A DNA stretch of 64,000 nucleotides from Thermosynechococcus sp. (GTDB lineage: Bacteria > Cyanobacteriota > Cyanobacteriia > Thermosynechococcales > Thermosynechococcaceae). Below, piece after piece: positions 9,732 to 19,264 of the stretch. The notes below the pieces were generated by a model, which searched no databases, was not told where the DNA came from, and was given only the letters and a program-made list of their open reading frames with translations. The stretch's first letter is position 1, and each line of letters begins with the position of its first letter. Where the stretch lies: NCBI RefSeq assembly GCF_025999095.1, contig NZ_AP024678.1, forward strand, positions 2,201,527 to 2,265,526. Reading direction: 5' to 3'. The translations under genes and the position numbers were made by a program.

Positions 9732-10798
9732 TTTTCCTTTGGGAAAAAGCGCACCGCTTCAGCTGCCACTTTCACAGCAGTACCAATGGGAATATCCACA
9801 GCCAGGGGCTGGCGGGCATGGAGTTCTTGGCCGGAGGGCAGTTGAATGCAGTAGCGATACTCGCGACCGAGAAACTGGCGATCGCGAATCACAAAGCAAC
9901 TCGTGGCCTCAGTGTCTGGGTGCAACTGCAGATCCTCTTCGCGGATCATCACTTCCCCTTCCCCCTGAGCTAGGGCTTCCCAAAGGGGAAATGTGCCAAC
10001 ATCCGTGCGCACTTGAGAGCCGTCGGCCCAGGCCGGTAAAAAGTTGGCTTGGGTAATGAACCCCGCTACAAACCGCGAGGCAGGGCAGCGATAGATCTCT
10101 TCAGGGGTACCCACCTGCTCAATTTTGCCCTGGCGCATCACCGCCAAGCGATCCGACAGACTCAGAGCCTCCTCCTGATCGTGGGTGACAAAAATGGCTG
10201 TCGTGCCAGTTCCCTTGAGGATCCGGCGCAATTCCTCCCGCAGTTGCAGCCGCACCTGGGCATCAAGATTACTCAGGGGTTCATCGAGGAGAATCACGGC
10301 TGGCTGGGGGGCGATCGCCCGGGCCAAGGCCACTCGCTGCTGCTGTCCACCAGAAAGTTCATGGGGATAGCGCTTTTGCATTCCCTCTAGGTGCACCAGG
10401 GCCAAAACCGCTGCTACTCGCTCCTGAATTTGCGGCTTACTCAGGCGTTGTTGTTGCAAACCAAAGGCAATATTCTCAGCCACCGTTAGATGGGGAAACA
10501 GGGCAAAATCCTGAAAAACCATGCCCAAGGACCGCTGTTCTGGCGGTATAAACACATTTGCCCCTACGACACAGCGATCGCCCACCCTAATTTCCCCAGC
10601 ATCTGGCGTGTCCAGACCGGCAATTAGGCGCAGTAACGTTGTCTTGCCACAACCCGACGGCCCCAATAGGCCCAGAATTTCCCCCTCCTGGACAGAGAGG
10701 CTGAGATCGCGAATTGCCGGAAAACGCTCAAAGGACTTGTGTAAATGGGCAACCTGAACAGCCGTTTTCAGCGTTGACAGCAGGGAAAGTGTAGTCAT
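9728..10798 (-). CDS. futC: ABC transporter ATP-binding protein, Fut/Fbp (ferric iron) type
   Basis: This is the nucleotide-binding subunit of an iron-type ABC importer, 356 residues from the ATG at 10798. It has Walker A GPSGCGKTT, Q-loop FQDFALFPHL, signature LSGGQQQR, Walker B VILLDEPLSNLD and the H-loop in IFVTHDQEEAL. A C-terminal regulatory region of about 110 residues follows. The PotA/FbpC subgroup includes iron, sulfate, polyamine and sugar ATPases, so FutC is the best guess rather than certain. No permease or binding protein is adjacent. Its stop overlaps that of the convergent PBP gene by three bases. Confidence 0.72.
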   Translation of the reverse strand: MTTLSLLSTLKTAVQVAHLHKSFERFPAIRDLSLSVQEGEILGLLGPSGCGKTTLLRLIAGLDTPDAGEIRVGDRCVVGANVFIPPEQRSLGMVFQDFALFPHLTVAENIAFGLQQQRLSKPQIQERVAAVLALVHLEGMQKRYPHELSGGQQQRVALARAIAPQPAVILLDEPLSNLDAQVRLQLREELRRILKGTGTTAIFVTHDQEEALSLSDRLAVMRQGKIEQVGTPEEIYRCPASRFVAGFITQANFLPAWADGSQVRTDVGTFPLWEALAQGEGEVMIREEDLQLHPDTEATSCFVIRDRQFLGREYRYCIQLPSGQELHARQPLAVDIPIGTAVKVAAEAVRFFPKEN

Positions 10799-10965
10799 GG
10801 GCACCCAGAAAGTGAACCTTCTGCAAGCAGTAAAGCCAAGGAGCACCTACTGCATTAGGAATTATTTGCAGTAATCAGCGCTGCTCCCAATTCTGGCACA
10901 AAAGTGCTCACTTGTTGCAGAATTTTGGCAATTGCCACAGTCTCTTTCTGGGTTGCCGTTTCCCC

Positions 10966-11433
10966 CTAGCTGGCATTGAGAATTCGCTGCACAATTTGTA
11001 GACCCGTCACCGCTTGCCAACCAAAAAGGACCACCAAAAACAGATTTAGGGTCATGTGCAAGGCACGAGCCACCTCACTGCCCTTTTGCATGAAGGGGGT
11101 TAAGCTCGCCGAAATCGCAACCAATGCTGTCATTGCTAGCCCCACAATCAAGTGCGGCCCGACAAACAGCTTGCCATTGTTAATGTAGGTAACCGCCATC
11201 CCGCCAATCGTCCCCATGACCATCAAGGCCAGTAAGATGGCGCCCACTTGGTGGTGTTTGACATTCACCTTAGCTTGGATCAGGGCTTTCTTTTCCTCAC
11301 CGCTGAGGGTGCGCAGGCGACGGGTTTGTATCCCTAAATACATGGCGTAGAGCGTGAGCGCAAAAAGAATCCACATCAGGACCGGGTGGGCAAAGGTAAT
11401 CACCGGCTTAAGAGGCGCAGGAATGTCAATCAT
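10966..11433 (-). CDS. DUF4079 family four-helix membrane protein
   Basis: A 155-residue polytopic membrane protein with about four hydrophobic segments, near 12-32, 62-82, 90-110 and 125-148. It carries the cyanobacterial DUF4079 pattern: HPVLMWILFALTLYAMYLG, KVNVKHHQVGAILLALMV and a late HMTLNLFLVVLFGWQ. The conserved histidines inside or beside helices resemble b-type cytochrome or ferric-reductase-like folds, but haem binding is inference. The ATG is at 11433. It is divergent from the DUF1517 gene, with about 260 bases between them that probably hold both promoters. Confidence 0.8.
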   Translation of the reverse strand: MIDIPAPLKPVITFAHPVLMWILFALTLYAMYLGIQTRRLRTLSGEEKKALIQAKVNVKHHQVGAILLALMVMGTIGGMAVTYINNGKLFVGPHLIVGLAMTALVAISASLTPFMQKGSEVARALHMTLNLFLVVLFGWQAVTGLQIVQRILNAS

Positions 11434-11696
11434 GGTTTTCGTGAACAGAACGCGGCAGGCAAAGCATTCATCGAAAGTTTGCTTCTCATATCGTAATACA
11501 GCCCCTTTCTAAAATATGGCCTACGCAACTAGGGATAAAAGCCTCTCGAATTTTGACCGCTGCAAGCGTGTCCCATCTACGGCAAAAGGGCCTTAGGGTT
11601 TGATTGGACCTCACGATTCTGTTCTATGGATAACAAAACGTTAGACTTAAAGCAGGACATCATCCTTCGGTGTGTCAATCCTTGGGAACACAATTT

Positions 11697-12629
11697 ATGA
11701 TGAAAACTTTTTGGCAACGTCTCAAATCCATTACCGCAATTGTGGCGGTGGGGGTATTGATTGCCCATCTTGTCCTGGACAGTGGTGCCGCCTGGGCAGC
11801 CCGCAGTGGTGGACGTGTCGGAGGGGGCTCCTTTAGTCGGCCGGCACCCACCCGTTCCTACCGTGCCCCCCGCAGTGACTACGGCTATGCTCAGCCCGTT
11901 CCAGTCTATGGCGGTGGTTTTGGCTTTCCCTTCTTGATTCCCTTTTTTGGTTTTGGCGGTGGCTTTGGCGGCCTATTCACGATCATCATGATCGGTGTGC
12001 TGGCCAATATTTTGATCTCCACCTTCCGCAACTTCCGCAACAGTGGCGATGACTCAGAAATCTACCCAGACAACCCCGTGGTCTCCCTGCACACGCTGCA
12101 CGTGGGACTCCTAGCCCAAGCTCGCGAACTCCAAGAGGAACTGAACCAACTGGCGCTCACCGCCGATACCGAAAGTCCCGCAGGTCTGACCAAAGTGCTT
12201 CAAGAGGCAACCCTTACCCTGCTGCGCCATCCCCAATACTGGGTCTATGCCCACGCCAGCAGCCAAGAAACGAGACTACTGCAAGCGGAAACCGCCTTTA
12301 ACCAACTGGCGCTTGCGGAGCGCAGCAAACTCAGTGCTGAAACCCTTTCCAACTACCGCCGTGAGATTAAGCAGACGGCGATCGCCCCTGTGGTGAGCAA
12401 TGATGTGGGGGAATACATTGTTGTAACCTTGGTGGTGGCGGTCACTGGACGCTTGCAATTGCCCGCAGTCAATAATGACCTAGAACTGCGGCAAGCCCTG
12501 CAACAGTTGGGGGGTATTGGTAGCGATCGCCTACTGGCCGTTGAAGTTCTGTGGCAACCCCAAGCCATTGGCGATACCCTCACTGCCGATGAACTGCTAG
12601 TGGCCTATCCACAACTAAAGCATCTCTAA
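11697..12629 (+). CDS. DUF1517 family membrane protein
   Basis: A 310-residue protein of the DUF1517 family, found in cyanobacteria and plant chloroplasts. It has an N-terminal signal-like hydrophobic stretch (about 10-30), then a Gly/Ser/Arg-rich segment with SGGRVGGGSF typical of the family. A Gly/Phe-rich hydrophobic helix follows (about 75-110), then a soluble C-terminal domain beginning VSLHTLHVGLLAQAREL. Function is unknown. Two adjacent ATGs (11697, 11700) could start it; a GTG at 11670 is less likely. It ends three bases before the convergent glk stop. Confidence 0.8.
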   Translation: MMKTFWQRLKSITAIVAVGVLIAHLVLDSGAAWAARSGGRVGGGSFSRPAPTRSYRAPRSDYGYAQPVPVYGGGFGFPFLIPFFGFGGGFGGLFTIIMIGVLANILISTFRNFRNSGDDSEIYPDNPVVSLHTLHVGLLAQARELQEELNQLALTADTESPAGLTKVLQEATLTLLRHPQYWVYAHASSQETRLLQAETAFNQLALAERSKLSAETLSNYRREIKQTAIAPVVSNDVGEYIVVTLVVAVTGRLQLPAVNNDLELRQALQQLGGIGSDRLLAVEVLWQPQAIGDTLTADELLVAYPQLKHL

Positions 12630-12632
12630 CCC

Positions 12633-13616
12633 CTAGACCCCCTGAGCAGCTAAATGTACCGCGCCCCGTAATCCCACCTCGGGATTCGTAATCACCGCCA
12701 CGTACAACTGTTCCATCAGGGGGCGGAAGCGTCCCTTATTCACAAATCCTTGGAGAAAGGTGCCATCGGCCATTTTTGCCAGAATTTTGGGGGCAATCCC
12801 CCCAGCAATGAGTACCCCGCCTAGGGGTAAACTTTTGAGCGCCAGGTTGCCCGCCTCTGCCCCATAGGCCTCCACAAACATGCGCAAGGCTTCCGCACAC
12901 AGGGGATCCCCCTCGAGGCCGTATTGGCTCACTACGGCGGCGCGCTCCCCTGCCTTTGCCATGGCTGCTGCCACCCCTGGTGACTCGGAAGCAAAGTTGA
13001 CACTCTTGAGATAGTCGTAAATGGCCACCAGCCCTGGGCCAGAGACCACCCGCTCCACGGAGACTCGCCCGTAGATTTGCCAGAGATAGCGCAATAGACC
13101 TATTTCCTGTTCATTGCGCGGTGGAAAGTCGGTGTGGCCGCCCTCAAGGGGCATCACTTGGTAGCGATCGCCCTGCCAAATCAGCAGGGCTTCCCCTAAG
13201 CCAGTCCCAGCTCCCAATAGGGCGATCGGCGCTTGGGCACGCCGCGGCCGCTCCTGCAGGACAACAAAATCCGTCGGCGGTAGCACCAATGCACCATAGG
13301 CCACGGCTGCAAAATCATTGAGCAGCGTCACGCAGGGAATCTGTAATACCGTCTCTAATTCGGCACCACTCACCCGCCAACCCAAATTGGTCACCTGAGC
13401 CACTTGGTCCATGACTGGGCCGGGAATCCCTACACACGCCCGCTGTGGATGGGCAGGACTTTCCTTGAGAAACGTTTGCAAAAGGGCTATCAAATCAGGG
13501 AAATCGCGGCTAGGGTATTTCGCCCTGTGGAGCAACTGCCAATCACTACCTGCTACCTCCCATAACTCGACGAGGGTTTTTGTGCCGCCAACATCAGCGC
13601 CGAGAATAACGGTCAT
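12633..13616 (-). CDS. glk: Glucokinase
   Basis: This enzyme phosphorylates glucose with ATP in the cytosol. The 327-residue protein is of the bacterial Glk family: phosphate-binding ILGADVGGTKT at the N-terminus, the sugar-binding LLNDFAAVAYG near 105, GAGTGLGEA near 140, the EGGHTDFPP motif near 165 and a C-terminal GGVLIAGGIAPKI. The ATG at 13616 is 13 bases downstream of the purC stop on the same strand, so purC-glk probably form a two-gene transcript. That pairing has no obvious metabolic logic. Confidence 0.93.
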   Translation of the reverse strand: MTVILGADVGGTKTLVELWEVAGSDWQLLHRAKYPSRDFPDLIALLQTFLKESPAHPQRACVGIPGPVMDQVAQVTNLGWRVSGAELETVLQIPCVTLLNDFAAVAYGALVLPPTDFVVLQERPRRAQAPIALLGAGTGLGEALLIWQGDRYQVMPLEGGHTDFPPRNEQEIGLLRYLWQIYGRVSVERVVSGPGLVAIYDYLKSVNFASESPGVAAAMAKAGERAAVVSQYGLEGDPLCAEALRMFVEAYGAEAGNLALKSLPLGGVLIAGGIAPKILAKMADGTFLQGFVNKGRFRPLMEQLYVAVITNPEVGLRGAVHLAAQGV

Positions 13617-13629
13617 TGCCTGCCTCTTG

Positions 13630-14361
13630 CTAACTCACGCTCTGGGCTAACACTCGCTGCATCACAAGGGCATAGGCATCTTCGATGCCCCCCAAATCTT
13701 GACGAAATCGATCTTTGTCGAGGATGCGCTTTTGGGGGTCCTCTTCCCCCTGATGCCAAAGGCGGCAACTGTCGGGGCTAATTTCATCGGCCAAGAGAAT
13801 CTCCCCCGTCGGACGGCGGCCAAACTCCAGCTTAAAGTCCACTAGGGTAATGCCACACTGGGCAAAAAAGTGACTCAGATGGCCATTCACCACCAGAGCT
13901 ATTTGCCTCATCTGGACCACTTCCTCCTCCGTTGCCACTTGCAATAAACGCAGCCGATCGGGAGTAAGCAGTGGATCGCCGAGATGATCATTCTTGAGGT
14001 AAAACTCCACCAAGGGGGGATTGAGTTCTCGCCCCAAGGGCAAGCCCGTCTGCCGACAGAGGCTTCCCGCCGCCCGATTGCGCACCACTACCTCAAGGGG
14101 GATGATCTCTACCCGCCGAATGTGCATCTTGTTGGGGGCCACCTGGGCAATAAAATGGTTAGGGATGCCCTGGGTCGCCAGATACTGAAACAAATGGCTG
14201 GCGATCGCGCAGTTCATCACTCCCTTGTTTTGGATTGAGCCGCGCTTTTGGGCATTAAAGGCTGTGGCCTCATCCTTAAATTCCGCCAGCAGAATGTCTG
14301 GATCCGCTGTCGGGTAAATAATTTTTGCCTTGCCTTCGTACAAGGGAGGTAACTGAGTCAT
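13630..14361 (-). CDS. purC: SAICAR synthetase PurC
   Basis: PurC joins CAIR and aspartate using ATP to give SAICAR in purine synthesis. The 243-residue protein begins MTQLPPLYEGKAKIIYPT. It contains the family motifs EVVVRNRAAGS, VDFKLEFGRRPTGEILLADEISPDSCRLW and a late DKDRFRQDLG. I chose the ATG at 14361, because the family starts just before LYEGKAK; the frame extends upstream without conserved sequence. It is divergent from the RodZ-like gene and leads into glk. Confidence 0.95.
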   Translation of the reverse strand: MTQLPPLYEGKAKIIYPTADPDILLAEFKDEATAFNAQKRGSIQNKGVMNCAIASHLFQYLATQGIPNHFIAQVAPNKMHIRRVEIIPLEVVVRNRAAGSLCRQTGLPLGRELNPPLVEFYLKNDHLGDPLLTPDRLRLLQVATEEEVVQMRQIALVVNGHLSHFFAQCGITLVDFKLEFGRRPTGEILLADEISPDSCRLWHQGEEDPQKRILDKDRFRQDLGGIEDAYALVMQRVLAQSVS

Positions 14362-14510
14362 AAAACAGGTGTTCTTACAAGCCAAATCTAGCCTAGCAAA
14401 GGCAGGCCCCCCTCTAGGGCAGGTGCCCGGCTGGTTGCTGTAGCATAATCCCAATGGCTAATCCCTTTTTTGGCAAATTGGCATAGACGGACGGCAGGAG
14501 ATAGATAGTG

Positions 14511-15311
14511 ATGCCTCACTTCAGTAATGAACAGGCAGAAAAAGTGGCAGAAATTGGTGCCTTCCTCCACGACAAGCGACTCGAACTGGGTCTGAGCCTT
14601 GAGGAGTTGGCTGCCAAAACGTTGGTGCGCCAGTCAATTCTTGCAGCCATTGAAAATGGCAGTCTCGAGGAGTTGCCCGAACCGGTCTATATTCAAGGAT
14701 TTATTCGCCGCTTTGCCGATGCCCTTGGTCTTGACGGCAAAACCATTGCCGCAAGTTTTCCAACGGTCGTTGACCCTAGGGAGCGACCCAATAGTCCCAC
14801 TGTCTCTAGGGGAGAGATAGGCTGGCAGTTGCGCCCCATTCATCTCTATCTGATGTACTTTGCTTTGGTCGCAGCAGCAGTGGCTGCCCTCGCCTATCTC
14901 CTTCGCCCCCAGCCGCAAAGCATTACTGATTTGAGCCCGGCAGCGATTCCTACGGCGTCCCAAAGCCCCACCCCCACAGCAACGGCAACGCCGCCGCCCA
15001 GCCCCACTGTACCTGAGAAGGTCGAAGTGAAATTGTCTCTCTCCGATGATGCTTGGCTAGAGGTGGAGGCAGACGGTCGCGTGGTCTATGCCGGTACCTT
15101 GCAGGCCGGGACAGAGCGCAGTTGGCAGGCCAAAGAACGCTTGGTGATCCGCACGGGCAATGCCGGTGCCGTGAAGGTGAGTGTCAATAATGGCCCCTCT
15201 GAACCCATGGGACAACCGGGAGAAGTCACTGAAAAAGAATTTCTCGCCCATCAGGCCACTTCAGGAACTAAAACCACGTCAACAGCACCGAAGCCGACTC
15301 TCTCGAACTAG
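14511..15311 (+). CDS. RodZ-like HTH membrane protein
   Basis: A 266-residue protein with a cytosolic helix-turn-helix of the Xre/RodZ type (about 10-85: FLHDKRLELGLSLEELAAKTLV, YIQGFIRRFADAL). One transmembrane helix follows near 112-132. A Pro/Thr-rich linker (about 140-168) leads to a DUF4115-like domain (VKLSLSDDAWLEVEADGRVVY). This is the RodZ layout, which links MreB to the envelope and affects cell shape. A cyanobacterial RodZ role is likely but unproven. A GTG three bases upstream of the ATG at 14511 is also possible. Confidence 0.82.
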   Translation: MPHFSNEQAEKVAEIGAFLHDKRLELGLSLEELAAKTLVRQSILAAIENGSLEELPEPVYIQGFIRRFADALGLDGKTIAASFPTVVDPRERPNSPTVSRGEIGWQLRPIHLYLMYFALVAAAVAALAYLLRPQPQSITDLSPAAIPTASQSPTPTATATPPPSPTVPEKVEVKLSLSDDAWLEVEADGRVVYAGTLQAGTERSWQAKERLVIRTGNAGAVKVSVNNGPSEPMGQPGEVTEKEFLAHQATSGTKTTSTAPKPTLSN

Positions 15312-15319
15312 GTGAGACC

Positions 15320-18300
15320 ATGGATGGTACAACCACCTATCAAGTGGGGGGAAGTTTGCCCACCACATCGGCGGTCTATGTCCGACGGCAAGCGGATGCC
15401 GCTCTCTTGGCTGCCCTCACCGCTGGCGAGTTTTGTTATATTCTCAATTCGCGGCAAATGGGCAAATCCAGCTTGCGGGTGCAGGTGATGCAGCAACTGA
15501 TGACAATGGGGTACCGCTGCGCTGCCCTCGACATTACCAAAATTGGCAGCCAAAATATTCAGCCGGAGCAGTGGTATGCCAGCTTTGTTGGCGCTCTCAT
15601 TCAGGGATTTCAGTTAACCGATGTGGTGTCGTTGCGCGCTTGGTGGCGCGATCGCCAGCTTGTATCGCCGATTCAACGCCTCAGCGACTTTGTAGAAGAC
15701 GGTGCTACTTAGCCCACACCCGCGAACCGCTGGTGATTTTCATTGATGAGATTGATAGTCTGTTGAGCCTGCCCTTCTGCCACCGATGATTTTTTTGCTT
15801 GGATTCGTGCCTGCTACAACCAGCGGGCGGATTGCCCCGAATATCAGCGCTTAACCTTTGCCCTTTTGGGCGTGGCCACCCCCGATCAACTGGTTCAAGA
15901 CAAGCAGCGCACTCCCTTTAACATTGGCCGTGCTATTGATCTACAGGGATTTACCCTTGCGGAAGCCACCCCCCTCCGCAAGGGCATTGCCCACCTGAGC
16001 GACAACCCCGATCAACTCTTGGCGGAGATCCTCCACTGGACGGGCGGCCAACCCTTCCTAACCCAAAAACTCTGTCGCCTCCTGCAACAGCACGGGTCAT
16101 TCATGCCAGCGTTAACCCTCCGCCAGCAGTTAGCCCAGTTTGTCCAAGATCATATTCTTCAGGATTGGGAGCGCCAAGATGAACCCGAACACCTAAAGAC
16201 CATTCGCAATCGCTTGCTGGCCGATGAACAGCGCATTGGTCGTCTCTTGGGTCTCTATCAGCGCATTTTAGAAACGGGGGGTGTTCCCCTCGATGGCAGT
16301 AGTGAGCAGCGCGCCCTCGCTTTGACGGGGTTGGTGTGTCAGCGCCAAGGTAAGTTGCAGGTGTTTAACCCCATCTATGCCCAAGTTTTTCATGCCCAGT
16401 GGGTTGAGGAACAGTTGGCACAACTGCGCCCCTATAGTCAGGAATTCCAAGCATGGTTGCGCTCTGGCGGGAGTGATAGCTCTCGTCTGCTGCGGGGACA
16501 AGCTCTTGAGGAAGCATTGGTCTGGGCCAGTGGCAAAAGTCTCAGTGATCTGGATTATCAGTACCTTTCTGCCAGTCAAGAAGCCAACCAAAGGGCAATT
16601 CAAGATACGCTGCTCCTTGAGCGCAAAGAAAAAGAAGCGATCAGTGCCGCCAATCAAATTCTGGAGGCAGCTCGCCGCAAAGCCAGTCGTTTGACCCAGC
16701 GGGCTTTCATGGCCCTGGGCATTGTTTCTGTGATTTCCTTGGGGGTAGCGGCAATTTTGGCCAAAACCTACGCCGATTTGCAGGCCAGCCAAGAAAGTTT
16801 AGCCCTTGAGCAAACCAGTAACGATCTCCTAGAACAGTTTCAAAGCCAAGAGTTGCCCGCTCTGCTGGCAGGGATTCAGGCAGGACATGACTTAAAACGA
16901 TTGGTGGGCGATCGCCCTCTGAGTCAATACCCCACCACGCGCCCCCTCTTTGTGCTCAATTTTTTCCTCGATCACATTCAAGCCCGCAACCAATGGCGGA
17001 GTGAAAATACCCCCCTGATGGGTGCCTTTTTGACTGCCGACGGTCAGCAGTTGAGCATTAGTGAAAGTGGCCTGGTGGAGTTTTGGCGAGTGAACGGCGA
17101 GCGACTCCACGCCCAGTCTTTAAAGATTGGCAATGTCAAGCTGGCACGGATTAGCCCTGCGGGCGATCGCGTGGGTCTGCTCAATGACAAGGGCGAAATT
17201 TCCCTGTGGCGTATCGAGCCCCAAAAACTCGTTCTTGAGCGGCGTTTGCCTGCTCTGCCCATCAACAACTTCCGCTTTAGTCCAGAGGGGCAGGAGGTGG
17301 CAGCCACCACAACCACAGGGGAGATTCTGCGCTGGAGTCTCACCGGTGAATTACTGGCAACACTGACGACACCTGGCCAGACTATTAATAGCTTGAGTTA
17401 CGCGCCAAGGGGCGATCGCTTGGCCACTGCCGATGAGGAAGGCTGGATTCGGATTTGGTCCCGTCAGGGGAAACTGCTCCAAGAATGGCAAGTCCAAGCC
17501 GATCTTCCCGTTCCCCAGACTAGTTTGACGTATCTTAGCACTGGTCAACTGGCAACGGTGGGCAAAGATGGCACCCTTCGCCTTTGGAACACCAAAGGGC
17601 AACAAATCAATCAATGGCGCGTCAGTGCGGCTCCAGTGTATTTTGTGGGCACATCTGCGGTGGGCTATCGTTTATTGACCCTGAGCACAGATAACACCAT
17701 GCGTCTGTGGCAGCCAACAGGTGAATTGATTGCTGAGTTGAGAAGTCATGAACGCCTGATCAATACGGTCAGCTTTAATCGAAAGGGGTCAGTCCTCCTC
17801 AGTAGCGATCGCGGGGGGCAAATGACGCTGTGGTACCTCGATCATTACCGCACGGAACACTGGCTTGCCAATCAAGAAAGTATTTGGACAGTGGCCCTCG
17901 ATCCTCCGGCAGCCACGCTGGTCACAGGCGGCAAAGATGGCCGCGTCAAGCACTGGCGAAGGGATGGCACCCTTCTCGCCACCACCCCAGTTCTCGATCT
18001 CCAAGGCATCAACCAAGTGCTCTTTAGTCCCAGTGGTCAACGGGTGGCGATCGCCACCAAAGGGGGAAAATTGGTAATCTGGAACCTGGCAGATCAGTCC
18101 CAACAGACTTGGCAACTCCCCATCAAGGTTCCGCTCTACACCCTGTCTATGGATCCCCAAGGGCGGTACTTGGCGGCAGGCGATGAAAAGGGCACCATTT
18201 ATCTCGTTAGCCTCCAGCGGCCAGAGAAAATTCAACAGCGCCAAAGTGCAGGTGAAATTTGGAGCCTCAGCTTTCATCCGGCACTCCCCCTGCTCGCGAG

Positions 18301-18815
18301 TACGGGATCTACGGGCACAATTGAGGTCTGGAATTTTGAGAGCAATCGCCTTGCCTATCGCCTGAGCCCTGGTGCAGGATGGCTTGCCAGTCTTGAATTC
18401 AGTGCTAATGGCCAATTCCTCGCGGCGGCTGGTGAAAGCGGCTCAGTCTATTTGTGGTCAATTCACGACCAAAATCCCCCCAGCAATCCCCGTGTGTTTC
18501 GTGCTCACCAGCGGAGTATTGTGAGTCTCAGCTCTGAGTCCTGATGGTGAAATGATTGCCACTGCCTCCCCCGATCGCAGCGTGCGGGTTTGGAACCAAA
18601 AAGGCCAGCTCATTATGCTGATTGACCGCATTTCTGCCATTCCCTACAGCATTGATGTGAGTGGCCGCGATCAACTCTATGTGGCGATCGGTACTGAGGA
18701 TGATGAGGTCTGGATTAGCCCGCTGGCCACCCTAGGACAGTTACTAACAAGCGCCTGTGATTGGCTCAAGGACTACCGTCAACAAAATCCCACTGTTGTG
18801 CAAGTCTGTCCCTAG
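15320..18815 (+). pseudogene. AAA-like/WD40 repeat protein gene broken by at least three frame changes
   Basis: Read across three frames, this stretch encodes one large protein: an N-terminal AAA-like ATPase domain, a transmembrane helix, then WD40-like blades. Segment 1 (15320-15712) carries Walker A as NSRQMGKSSL and stops after DFVEDGAT. Homology then moves to another frame for the Walker B region (EPLVIFIDEIDSLLS, about 15721-15765). It returns to the first frame at about 15775 (ATDDFFAWIRACYNQR) and runs to 18544. A last shift near 18535 moves the blade SPDGEMIATASPD into a third frame ending at 18815. Either the gene is decaying or the assembly has indels. The stop overlaps the convergent ycf54 stop. 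Confidence 0.8.
15866..18544 (+). CDS. Main open segment of the broken AAA/WD40 gene (transmembrane helix plus WD40 blades)
   Basis: This 892-residue stretch is the longest uninterrupted part of the broken gene. It covers the end of the AAA-like domain (LDGWTGGQPFLTQ-like WTGGQPFLTQKLCRLL near 55), a coiled stretch near 245-272 and a transmembrane helix near 277-300. From about 370 to the end come WD40-like blades, each closing in a W-rich strand (RIWSRQG, RLWNTKG, RLWQPTG, KHWRRDG, VIWNLAD, EVWNFES, YLWSIHD). If translated alone it would lack the nucleotide-binding site. GTG at 15869 or nearby is only a nominal start; real translation from here is doubtful. Confidence 0.55.
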   Translation: MGVATPDQLVQDKQRTPFNIGRAIDLQGFTLAEATPLRKGIAHLSDNPDQLLAEILHWTGGQPFLTQKLCRLLQQHGSFMPALTLRQQLAQFVQDHILQDWERQDEPEHLKTIRNRLLADEQRIGRLLGLYQRILETGGVPLDGSSEQRALALTGLVCQRQGKLQVFNPIYAQVFHAQWVEEQLAQLRPYSQEFQAWLRSGGSDSSRLLRGQALEEALVWASGKSLSDLDYQYLSASQEANQRAIQDTLLLERKEKEAISAANQILEAARRKASRLTQRAFMALGIVSVISLGVAAILAKTYADLQASQESLALEQTSNDLLEQFQSQELPALLAGIQAGHDLKRLVGDRPLSQYPTTRPLFVLNFFLDHIQARNQWRSENTPLMGAFLTADGQQLSISESGLVEFWRVNGERLHAQSLKIGNVKLARISPAGDRVGLLNDKGEISLWRIEPQKLVLERRLPALPINNFRFSPEGQEVAATTTTGEILRWSLTGELLATLTTPGQTINSLSYAPRGDRLATADEEGWIRIWSRQGKLLQEWQVQADLPVPQTSLTYLSTGQLATVGKDGTLRLWNTKGQQINQWRVSAAPVYFVGTSAVGYRLLTLSTDNTMRLWQPTGELIAELRSHERLINTVSFNRKGSVLLSSDRGGQMTLWYLDHYRTEHWLANQESIWTVALDPPAATLVTGGKDGRVKHWRRDGTLLATTPVLDLQGINQVLFSPSGQRVAIATKGGKLVIWNLADQSQQTWQLPIKVPLYTLSMDPQGRYLAAGDEKGTIYLVSLQRPEKIQQRQSAGEIWSLSFHPALPLLASTGSTGTIEVWNFESNRLAYRLSPGAGWLASLEFSANGQFLAAAGESGSVYLWSIHDQNPPSNPRVFRAHQRSIVSLSSES

Positions 18816-19132
18816 ACACTTGCCAGGGAGGCAAGGGGATTCGGAACCTCCTCGCTGGTGAATTGCCCCATGAGGACGTACTCCAAGCGCAGCTTTAGCC
18901 ATTGGATAAATTGCTGATTAGTAGAGATAATGGCTGCGGCAGGCTGCGGACAACGCGCCTTCTGTTCAGCAAACTGGGGTTGCTCTAAAAAGACAGGCTC
19001 TGGCACGAGCCAAAAATCAATCTCTTTACCCTGCTCCCGGTAGTGACGCTGCCGCTCGCGAAACACTTCCTCAAGGGGTTCTTCCTCAGTTAAAAACTTT
19101 TTGCTTGCGAGAATGTAATAGTACGTTGCCAT
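18812..19132 (-). CDS. ycf54: Ycf54 (Mg-protoporphyrin monomethyl ester cyclase complex protein)
   Basis: A 106-residue protein with the Ycf54 sequence pattern: TYYYILASKKFLTEEEPLEEV, RHYREQGKEIDFWLV, CPQPAAAIISTNQQFI and WLKLRLEYVLMGQF. Ycf54 supports the aerobic cyclase that makes the fifth ring of chlorophyll, partnering CycI/AcsF. The cyclase genes are not in this window. The ATG is at 19132. Its stop overlaps the last four bases of the convergent broken AAA/WD40 gene. Confidence 0.92.
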   Translation of the reverse strand: MATYYYILASKKFLTEEEPLEEVFRERQRHYREQGKEIDFWLVPEPVFLEQPQFAEQKARCPQPAAAIISTNQQFIQWLKLRLEYVLMGQFTSEEVPNPLASLASV

Positions 19133-19264
19133 AAAGATCTATGCAAAACCACAACATATTCTATGCTGTCTCCAGCTTACCATAGGGGGAATCCCTGCTG
19201 CCATAACCCTCTAGTTCTGAAGTTTTCTGAAGTTTCTGGTCGGAGCGATCGCTCTAGGGAACCC

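Noticed and set aside
17789-18415. A 208-codon open frame on the minus strand inside the AAA/WD40 gene
   Set aside because: The opposite strand carries clear WD40 blades. The antisense translation is low in pattern and Cys/Arg-rich like other shadows.
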